Positions 1 through 4,504 of a DNA stretch of 5,765 bases are shown here, in pieces (position 1 is the first letter of the stretch; every line of letters begins with the position of its first letter). Source of the stretch: an uncultured Clostridia bacterium. Lineage in GTDB: Bacteria > Bacillota > Clostridia > Christensenellales > UBA1242. The translations under genes and the position numbers were made by a program. The notes under the pieces were generated by a model, which was not told where the DNA came from, ran no database searches, and worked only from the letters and a program-made list of their open reading frames with translations. The stretch lies in NCBI GenBank assembly GCA_946610635.1, contig CAMOCI010000048.1:1-5765 (forward strand). Reading direction: 5' to 3'.

Positions 1-123
1 TTGATTTCTTATATGTGCAGTGTAGATAATAAATAAATTTATTTAATACGATTTAATCTTTGCTAAATGCATAATATAACTAGGATAGCATTTAAACTTG
101 ACTTATAAAATATCTTGTAATTT

Positions 124-152
124 TTGCAGGATATTTTTATTTGTGGTATAAT
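124..152 (+). promoter_or_regulatory. Predicted sigma-A promoter of nth
   Basis: The -35 box is TTGCAG (124-129), followed by a 17-base spacer and a perfect TATAAT (147-152). The TG one base upstream (144-145) makes it an extended -10. Six bases separate TATAAT from the ATG at 159, so initiation about seven bases past the -10 would start the transcript on the initiator codon itself. Box identity and spacing are read from the sequence; the start site is inferred. Confidence 0.75.
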
Positions 153-158
153 AAAAAC

Positions 159-794
159 ATGTCAGTAAACATTTATAAAAAGACTTATGATTATTTAAGT
201 GATTTATTTCCTAACGCAACATGTGAATTAGAACATAATTCTGCTTTTGAACTTTTGATTGCTCTAATACTTAGTGCACAGTGTACTGATGCACGTGTAA
301 ACAAAGTTACAAAAGTTCTTTTTAAAGAATATAACACGCCACAAAAACTGGCTGTTGCAAAGCAGGAAGATATACAAAAAATTATTTATTCATGTGGCTT
401 TTATCACAACAAAGCAAAAAATTTAATTGCTTGCAGTAAAGATATTTTGGCAAAATATAATGGCGAAGTACCTAGTTCACTTCAAGAATTGCAAACACTA
501 GCTGGTGTTGGCAGAAAAACAGCAAACGTTGTGTATAGTTTATGGTTTAAAGGTGATGCTATTGCTGTTGACACTCATGTTTTTAGAGTTAGTAACAGAA
601 TAGGTATAGCACATGGAGATACACCACTAGAAGTTGAAAATGAGCTTATGCAAAATTATGATAAATCACAATGGTCTATGCTTCACTATTTATTAGTGCT
701 GTTTGGCAGATATCATTGCACTGCAAAAAATCCAGATTGTGTAAATTGTAAATTAAAAGATATTTGCGAATATTATTTGCAGCGCAAAAAGTAA
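159..794 (+). CDS. nth: Endonuclease III (DNA glycosylase / AP lyase)
   Basis: Base-excision-repair enzyme that removes oxidised pyrimidines from DNA and cleaves the backbone at the abasic site. Counting from ATG 159 the protein has 211 residues. The helix-hairpin-helix ends in LAGVGRKTA with the catalytic lysine at 120. The catalytic aspartate is D138 in VDTHVFRVSNRIG. A C-terminal [4Fe-4S] loop has cysteines 187, 194, 197 and 203 (C-x6-C-x2-C-x5-C). These numbers and the length match E. coli Nth exactly as I know it, which argues strongly for ATG 159. The frame is open further up to a TTG at 141, but that would put the -10 box inside the coding region. There is no Shine-Dalgarno before 159, and the predicted transcription start falls on the ATG, so the mRNA is probably leaderless. 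It appears to be transcribed alone, because obgE has its own promoter. All key residues are intact. Confidence 0.96.
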   Translation: MSVNIYKKTYDYLSDLFPNATCELEHNSAFELLIALILSAQCTDARVNKVTKVLFKEYNTPQKLAVAKQEDIQKIIYSCGFYHNKAKNLIACSKDILAKYNGEVPSSLQELQTLAGVGRKTANVVYSLWFKGDAIAVDTHVFRVSNRIGIAHGDTPLEVENELMQNYDKSQWSMLHYLLVLFGRYHCTAKNPDCVNCKLKDICEYYLQRKK

Positions 795-814
795 TGTAAT
801 TGTTAAAAAAAATA

Positions 815-843
815 TTGATAAATAAAACAATTTGTTATATAAT
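815..843 (+). promoter_or_regulatory. Predicted sigma-A promoter of obgE
   Basis: TTGATA (815-820), a 17-base spacer and TATAAT (838-843) are close to the sigma-A consensus. The expected transcription start near 850 gives a leader of roughly 54 bases before the obgE ATG. A small palindrome, AACAA-T-TTGTT (826-836), lies in the spacer just upstream of the -10. It could be an operator but is short and AT-rich enough to be chance. A second TATAAT (864-869) has no good -35 at the right distance. Confidence 0.7.
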
Positions 844-892
844 AAAATGCAAAATTCAGATAATATAATTGTAAGATTACAAAAAATAATAT

Positions 893-898
893 AGGAGA
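893..898 (+). promoter_or_regulatory. Shine-Dalgarno of obgE
   Basis: AGGAGA lies about six bases before the obgE ATG at 904. It is the only strong ribosome-binding site in the window. It fixes the obgE start and shows that the organism does use Shine-Dalgarno initiation, which makes its absence before nth, yunB and the desulfurase informative. Confidence 0.85.
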
Positions 899-903
899 AA
901 AAC

Positions 904-2169
904 ATGTTTGTAGATAAAGTTACAATTCACATAAAAGCAGGTAATGGTGGTGATGGTGCACTAAGTTTTTTGCGTGATAGAAAAACAATGAATGGTGGCC
1001 CAGATGGTGGAGATGGTGGCAAAGGTGGAGATGTTATTTTTGAAGTTGACAAAAATAGCAATAACCTTGTTGATTTTTATTTTCAAAAGCATTTTAGAGC
1101 ACCAGATGGAGAAAATGGTGGCAAGCGCCGTTGTGCAGGCAAAGCTGGAGAAGATTTAATAATTAAAGTACCACGTGGAACTATTATAAGAGATAAAGAA
1201 ACAAATAGAGTAATAGCCGATATGTTTTATCTTGATGATAAAAAAATTGTTTTAAAAGGTGGTTTAGGTGGTAGAGGTAACCAGAATTTTGCAACTAGCA
1301 CAAGGCAAGCCCCAGCATTTGCAGAAACAGGTATAAAAACAAAAGAATATCAAGTTGTTTTAGAACTCAAAACTATTGCTGATGTTGGTTTACTAGGCTT
1401 TCCTAGCGTTGGTAAAAGTAAAATATTAAGTGTTTTGACAAGTGCCAAGCCAAAAATTGCAGATTATCATTTCACAACATTGTCACCTAATTTAGGCGTA
1501 TCTAGTTATGGCGGCAAAACATTTTTGATTGCTGATATTCCGGGAATTATCGAGGGCGCTAGTGAAGGTAAAGGTTTAGGTTTTCAATTTTTAAGACACG
1601 TTGAGCGAACAAAAATGCTTTTACACGTTGTAGATATTGCAGAAGTTGATGGTAGAAGTGCGATAGAAGATTTTAAAATTATTAATGAAGAACTTAAAAA
1701 ATATTCAAAAGAACTTGTTAATGTGCCACAACTTGTAGTTCTTAACAAAATTGATTTGCTTGATGGTGATTATACAAAAGTTGAAAAATTTAAAAAAGAG
1801 TATGGTAAAGATTATAAAATATTAACATACTCTGCTGCAACAAGAGAAAATGAAAAAGAACTTTTACAAGCTATAGTAGAAACTTTGTCAAAATTGCCAG
1901 AAGCAGAGCCAGTACAGCCAGAAATTTTTGAACTAGACAAACGCGATTTAACAAAATATGAAATCATCAAAACAGGCAATACTTTTGAACTTGTTGGTGA
2001 TAAAATTGATGAAATTATTCGTGGAGTTAATCTTAATGAGCCAGAGAGTTTTGCATACTTTCAAAATAGATTGCGTGACGAAGGCGTTATTGATGCACTA
2101 AAACGAAAAGGCATGAAAGATGGTGACTTTGTCAGAGTTAAAACTTTTGAGTTTGAATATTATGACTAA
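904..2169 (+). CDS. obgE: Obg-family GTPase (ObgE/CgtA), 50S ribosome assembly
   Basis: Essential GTPase in most bacteria, acting in large-subunit maturation and linked to the stringent response; in Bacillus it is also needed for sporulation. The full three-domain form is present in 421 residues. The glycine-rich Obg fold covers about 1-158, with many GG/GDGG turns around 14-44. The G domain covers about 159-330, with P-loop GFPSVGKS (165-172), switch I TT (191-192), DIPG (211-214), NKID (281-284) and SAA (310-312). The C-terminal OCT domain runs from about 340 to the end. ATG 904 is set by AGGAGA just upstream. One oddity: the residue after the P-loop serine is Lys173, where the family usually has Thr (GKST). 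The Mg-binding serine itself is kept, so the protein is probably functional. The usual upstream neighbour rpmA is absent. Transcription probably ends at the terminator near 2422. Confidence 0.97.
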   Translation: MFVDKVTIHIKAGNGGDGALSFLRDRKTMNGGPDGGDGGKGGDVIFEVDKNSNNLVDFYFQKHFRAPDGENGGKRRCAGKAGEDLIIKVPRGTIIRDKETNRVIADMFYLDDKKIVLKGGLGGRGNQNFATSTRQAPAFAETGIKTKEYQVVLELKTIADVGLLGFPSVGKSKILSVLTSAKPKIADYHFTTLSPNLGVSSYGGKTFLIADIPGIIEGASEGKGLGFQFLRHVERTKMLLHVVDIAEVDGRSAIEDFKIINEELKKYSKELVNVPQLVVLNKIDLLDGDYTKVEKFKKEYGKDYKILTYSAATRENEKELLQAIVETLSKLPEAEPVQPEIFELDKRDLTKYEIIKTGNTFELVGDKIDEIIRGVNLNEPESFAYFQNRLRDEGVIDALKRKGMKDGDFVRVKTFEFEYYD

Positions 2170-2170
2170 A

Positions 2171-2186
2171 TTCGGCTCGATAGCAA
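2171..2186 (+). repeat. 16-base motif, copy 1
   Basis: TTCGGCTCGATAGCAA starts two bases after the obgE stop codon. It matches copy 2 at 2325-2340 in 15 of 16 positions and in the same orientation, 154 bases apart. Similarity continues weakly to the left: both copies are preceded by TATTAT exactly seven bases upstream (2158-2163 and 2312-2317). An exact 16-base match is unlikely by chance within 300 bases, though low-complexity DNA raises the odds somewhat. Confidence 0.75.
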
Positions 2187-2243
2187 TCTTTTCAGTGCTC
2201 GTGCCTGCAAGCAGTCAATGCACTTCAAATATTCTATCTCGCC
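2174..2243. other. Foldable G+C-rich segment after obgE (possible RNA element)
   Basis: GGCTCGATAG (2174-2183) can pair with CTATCTCGCC (2234-2243) in 8 of 10 positions, with a 2x2 internal loop. One bulged base then allows AAT (2185-2187) to pair with ATT (2231-2233). Further in, AGTGC (2194-2198) pairs with GCACT (2220-2224), and CTG with CAG (2205-2207 with 2212-2214). The result is a long, interrupted hairpin. There is no U-run after it, so it is not an intrinsic terminator. I do not recognise it as a known riboswitch or RNA family. It may be a repeat element, a 3'-UTR stabiliser or a small RNA; none of these is established. Confidence 0.4.
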
Positions 2244-2312
2244 TCTTAGTATTTTTCTGTGGATATTAGTGGTAAAACAAATCTTGTGTAAATTCAATAA
2301 TCAATTTGATGT

Positions 2313-2340
2313 ATTATACAAATGTTCGGCTTGATAGCAA
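2313..2340 (-). promoter_or_regulatory. Candidate - strand promoter in motif copy 2
   Basis: On the - strand TTGCTA (complement of 2335-2340) is followed after 16 bases by a perfect TATAAT (complement of 2313-2318). A transcript would start near 2306 and run leftward through the structured segment towards the obgE 3' end. Motif copy 1 offers a weaker equivalent, TTGCTA-N16-CATAAT (complement of 2159-2186), which would fire directly antisense to obgE. No - strand gene follows, so in this AT-rich DNA these may be fortuitous. Confidence 0.3.
2325..2340 (+). repeat. 16-base motif, copy 2
   Basis: TTCGGCTTGATAGCAA differs from copy 1 by a single C-to-T. It lies inside the loop of the 10-bp inverted repeat 2287-2296/2356-2365, and its end overlaps the palindrome AGCAAATTTGCT. 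Read on the - strand, the motif begins with TTGCTA, which sits 16 bases from TATAAT. Confidence 0.75.
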
Positions 2341-2373
2341 ATTTGCTTGTTGGTATGAATTTACAATATAATT

Positions 2374-2422
2374 AAAAAGACTACATAAATTAACCCGTAT
2401 GGTTAAAAATATGTAGTTTTTT
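2374..2422 (+). terminator. Intrinsic terminator downstream of obgE
   Basis: ACTACATA (2380-2387) pairs with TATGTAGT (2410-2417). Inside, TTAACC (2390-2395) pairs with GGTTAA (2401-2406) across the five-base loop CGTAT. The hairpin is followed by a T-run to 2422 and preceded by AAAAAG (2374-2379), so the outer stem extends and it could also work on the - strand. It closes the obgE transcript, or a small RNA from 2170-2370, and insulates yunB, which begins 53 bases later. Confidence 0.85.
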
Positions 2423-2439
2423 AAACATAAATTCTGCAA

Positions 2440-2468
2440 TCATTAAATATCTCAATTAATCATAAAAA
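2440..2468 (+). promoter_or_regulatory. Possible sigma-E-type promoter of yunB
   Basis: The Bacillus yunB gene belongs to the mother-cell sigma-E regulon. Here TCATTAA (2440-2446), a 14-base spacer and CATAAAAA (2461-2468) agree partly with the sigma-E consensus (roughly KMATATT-N14-CATACAAT): 5 of 7 and 6 of 8 by eye. The -10 box ends six bases before ATG 2475, the same distance as in the nth and desulfurase promoters. No good sigma-A promoter is visible in the 52 bases after the terminator. Tentative. Confidence 0.4.
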
Positions 2469-2474
2469 TATTAT

Positions 2475-3251
2475 ATGGTAAGTAAAAATGTACAAATGTA
2501 CAAATATATTCAAAACTTAAATCATTGCTATAACAATAATTCTAATAATTGTCAAAGTAATGATTGTGATTTTGATTGTAATAATAAAAAGTTTGTTAAA
2601 AAATATAATCATAAAAAATCAAGATTTTGGTTTAAATTTTTGATAGCAATTATTATTATATTGTTGTTTATTATAGGCTATTTATATTTTTTTGTTAATC
2701 CGCAAATAATTAATGGACATAAAGCACAAATAAAAACATTTAGCGTTAACCTAATTAACAACGCAGTTGCAACTACAATAAATAATAACGAGTATGATGA
2801 TTTAATTACAATCACAAAAAATAGTAATGGCAATATTTCGCTACTTTCGGTTAATAGTAAAAATGTAAACATATTAACAAATAGTGTTATGTCTTTGGTG
2901 CAAAGCAAGTTAAATCAGCAAGATACTTTAAACTACAAATTACCACTAGGTACTTTTACAGGTTTGCCAATACTAAGTGGAATAGGCCCAAATGTAACAC
3001 TTAAAATAGTGCCAGTTGGTAGTGTTGCTACAAAATATCGTTCTCAAATTTCAAGTCTTTCAATAAATCAAAGTTATCACAAAATTTATTTAACAGTATC
3101 AGTTTCTTTGTGTGTGTTTTTGCCTTTATATACACAATATATAGATGTATCTAGCCAAATTTTAATTGCAGAAAATTTGATTGTTGGTCAAATTCCAACA
3201 ACATATTTAAACACAGATAATTTAACTAATGCACTTAATTTAATACCATAA
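2475..3251 (+). CDS. yunB: Sporulation protein YunB family, membrane-anchored
   Basis: Recognised as YunB from its C-terminal two-thirds: GNISLLSVNSKNVN, then PLGTFTGLPILSGIGPNV (from residue 157), LKIVPVGSV, and INQSYHKIYLTVSVSLCVFLPL, in family order. YunB is a mother-cell protein of endospore formers; its mechanism is not well defined. The 258-residue protein has a cytoplasmic N-terminus of about 50 residues, a positively charged stretch (KKYNHKKSRFWFK), one transmembrane helix at about 53-73, and the rest outside the membrane. There is no cleavage site, so it should be a signal-anchored type II protein. The N-terminus is unusually rich in Asn and carries four cysteines (18, 26, 31, 35) before the helix, unlike the short basic N-terminus I expect for Bacillus YunB. 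No Shine-Dalgarno precedes ATG 2475. ATG 2496 (residue 8) is an alternative start, but promoter spacing favours 2475. It is transcribed alone. Confidence 0.88.
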   Translation: MVSKNVQMYKYIQNLNHCYNNNSNNCQSNDCDFDCNNKKFVKKYNHKKSRFWFKFLIAIIIILLFIIGYLYFFVNPQIINGHKAQIKTFSVNLINNAVATTINNNEYDDLITITKNSNGNISLLSVNSKNVNILTNSVMSLVQSKLNQQDTLNYKLPLGTFTGLPILSGIGPNVTLKIVPVGSVATKYRSQISSLSINQSYHKIYLTVSVSLCVFLPLYTQYIDVSSQILIAENLIVGQIPTTYLNTDNLTNALNLIP

Positions 3252-3263
3252 AAAATAACTTAT

Positions 3264-3279
3264 CAAATAATTTGTTTTT
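3264..3279 (+). terminator. Weak candidate terminator after yunB
   Basis: CAAA (3264-3267), loop TAA, TTTG (3271-3274) and TTTTT (3275-3279) form a minimal four-pair hairpin with a U-run, 12 bases after the yunB stop. It is weak, but nothing better lies between yunB and the next promoter. Confidence 0.25.
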
Positions 3280-3299
3280 AAATTTTATAACTATTTAAA

Positions 3300-3324
3300 A
3301 TATGCAAAAATTATGTTTGCATAT
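3300..3324. promoter_or_regulatory. 9-bp inverted repeat over the desulfurase -35 box (candidate operator)
   Basis: ATATGCAAA (3300-3308) and TTTGCATAT (3316-3324) are perfect reverse complements separated by seven bases. The right arm contains the complete -35 hexamer TTGCAT (3317-3322). No U-run follows, so it is unlikely to be a terminator. Its position suits a repressor or other dimeric regulator controlling the desulfurase-thiI operon. I cannot name the protein that would bind. Confidence 0.45.
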
Positions 3325-3345
3325 ACAAAACATAAATGATATAAT
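3317..3345 (+). promoter_or_regulatory. Predicted sigma-A promoter of the desulfurase-thiI operon
   Basis: TTGCAT (3317-3322), a 17-base spacer and a perfect TATAAT (3340-3345), with a TG one base upstream (3337-3338) making an extended -10. The layout is almost the same as at nth: same spacer, same TTGCA -35 core, and six bases from TATAAT to the ATG at 3352, predicting a leaderless transcript. Confidence 0.75.
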
Positions 3346-3351
3346 AACATC

Positions 3352-4491
3352 ATGATTTATTTAGATAATGCATCAACAACAAAAATCTTTGAAAGTGTAA
3401 ATAAAAAAATATTTGAACTCAACAATGAGTTCTTTTATAATCCATCTGCACTATACAAACCAGCAACAGACACAGCAAAGATTTTAGAAAGTGCGAGAGA
3501 AGAACTTGCTAAAAACATGTGTACAACAGCAGAACATATAATTTTTACTAGTGGAGCAACCGAAGCCAATAATATGGCTATTTTTGGCTTTGCAACAGGT
3601 AAAAAAGATGCCGAGTATATTTTTTCGACAGGAGAACATCCTAGTGTTTTTAACGTTGCAGAAACTTTAAAAATGCAAAATAAAATTGTTAGATATACAG
3701 ATATTTCTAATAATGGCATTGTTGATGAAGAAAAATTTAAAAATTTAATAAATCAAAACACACATTTTGTTTCTATAATTCATGTTAGTAACGAAACAGG
3801 TGCTATTAATGATATAAAAAAATTATGTCAAATTGCTCATCAAAAAAATCCTAATATTATTTTTCATGCAGACGGCACACAGGCTTTTGGTAAAATATAT
3901 GTTGATGTTAAAGATTTAGACGTTGATTGCTACACAATTTCTGCACACAAATTTCATGGACCAAAAGGTGTGGGTGCGTTGTACGTAAAAAACCCGGATA
4001 AAATTAAAGCAATAATGTTTGGTGGCGGTCAACAAAAAGGCAAGAGAAGTGGCACAGAAAATGTTAGTGGTTATGTTGGCATGGCAATGGCTAGCACGAT
4101 AGCAGTAAAAAATATTCAAAGCAATTATGCTCAAATTTTGGCATTAAAAGATTATATAAAGCAAGAGATTACGCATAATTGTACAGATTTTAAGTTTAAC
4201 GATGCCAAAAATAATTCACCTTACATTTTAAGTGTAAGTTTTAAAGGACTTAGGGGCGAAGTTCTTTTACATCAATTAGAAGAACAAGGTGTTTTGGTTG
4301 GTGTTGGCAGTGCATGTAGTAGCAAAAAACAAAATAACAGAGTACTTGAAAACATGGGTGTTAGTAAAGATTACTTGCTTGGTAGTGTGAGAATTAGTTT
4401 TTCTTGTCAAAACACACCTAGCGAGATTAAAATTGCAACTCAAAGCTTAATAGAACAATATAAAATATTAAAGGAAAAAATGTCTAAATAG
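3352..4491 (+). CDS. Cysteine desulfurase, NifS/IscS family (sulfur donor to ThiI)
   Basis: PLP-dependent class V aminotransferase-fold enzyme that converts L-cysteine to alanine and holds the sulfur as a persulfide. The 379 residues begin with MIYLDNASTTK. They contain FTSGATEANNMAI (PLP phosphate loop), HVSNETGAIND, HADGTQAFGK, SAHKFHGPKG with the PLP-binding Lys200, GGQQKGKRSGTENV, and the mobile-loop catalytic Cys322 in GVGSACSSK. The gene sits 13 bases before thiI, as nifZ does in Bacillus, so its main job is probably sulfur supply for 4-thiouridine in tRNA. No iscU or sufU lies nearby, so Fe-S cluster assembly is less likely as its dedicated role but not excluded. ATG 3352 opens the conserved N-terminus, lacks a Shine-Dalgarno, and lies at the predicted transcription start. 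Exact orthology (iscS, nifS or nifZ) cannot be fixed by eye, so no symbol is given. Confidence 0.95.
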   Translation: MIYLDNASTTKIFESVNKKIFELNNEFFYNPSALYKPATDTAKILESAREELAKNMCTTAEHIIFTSGATEANNMAIFGFATGKKDAEYIFSTGEHPSVFNVAETLKMQNKIVRYTDISNNGIVDEEKFKNLINQNTHFVSIIHVSNETGAINDIKKLCQIAHQKNPNIIFHADGTQAFGKIYVDVKDLDVDCYTISAHKFHGPKGVGALYVKNPDKIKAIMFGGGQQKGKRSGTENVSGYVGMAMASTIAVKNIQSNYAQILALKDYIKQEITHNCTDFKFNDAKNNSPYILSVSFKGLRGEVLLHQLEEQGVLVGVGSACSSKKQNNRVLENMGVSKDYLLGSVRISFSCQNTPSEIKIATQSLIEQYKILKEKMSK

Positions 4492-4504
4492 GAACAGTAT
4501 AAAT

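Larger units (their letters stand above)
2287..2365. repeat. 10-bp inverted repeat enclosing motif copy 2
   Basis: TGTAAATTCA (2287-2296) and TGAATTTACA (2356-2365) are perfect reverse complements separated by 59 bases. The enclosed segment contains the second 16-base motif and the AGCAAATTTGCT palindrome. With the terminator just downstream, this could be the second stem of a transcribed structured RNA, or the ends of a small repeat unit. Confidence 0.5.
2170..2474. other. Gene-free interval between obgE and yunB
   Basis: This 305-base stretch has no credible gene. In order it contains a locally G+C-rich foldable segment (2174-2243), two copies of a 16-base motif (2171-2186 and 2325-2340), a 10-bp inverted repeat (2287-2296 with 2356-2365), a 12-base palindrome AGCAAATTTGCT (2336-2347), an intrinsic terminator (2374-2422) and a short yunB promoter region (2423-2474). 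Bases 2171-2250 are about 45% G+C (36 of 80) and the next 50 about 24%. The first part therefore differs from both the surrounding spacers and the genes. It may be a long obgE 3' untranslated region, a small RNA, or the remains of a repeat element. Confidence 0.7.

Noticed and set aside
30..45. 16-base palindrome TAAATAAATTTATTTA upstream of nth
   Set aside because: It is entirely A and T, so expected by chance in this DNA, and it lies about 80 bases upstream of the promoter.
64..94. Inverted repeat TAAATGC (64-70) with GCATTTA (88-94) upstream of nth
   Set aside because: Seven pairs with a 17-base loop and no U-run. It lies outside the predicted transcript and 30 bases before the -35 box, too weak to call an operator or terminator.
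141..158. Upstream TTG start for nth adding six residues
   Set aside because: These codons overlap the TATAAT box, and ATG 159 reproduces the E. coli Nth length and catalytic-residue numbering exactly.
798..832. AATTGTT (798-804) with AACAATT (826-832) as an nth terminator
   Set aside because: The stem is seven mostly A-T pairs with a 21-base loop and no proper U-run, and it overlaps the obgE promoter. Not convincing.
2171..2340. CRISPR-like repeats
   Set aside because: There are only two copies of a 16-base motif with one unequal spacer and no cas genes; a CRISPR array needs several regularly spaced longer repeats.
2168..2370. Roughly 67-codon open frame on the - strand ending in a stop opposite the obgE end
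   Set aside because: It has no ATG, no Shine-Dalgarno and no recognisable family. The G+C-rich composition and pairing potential explain the region better as a structured element. A BLASTX hit to a known protein would reopen it as a pseudogene.
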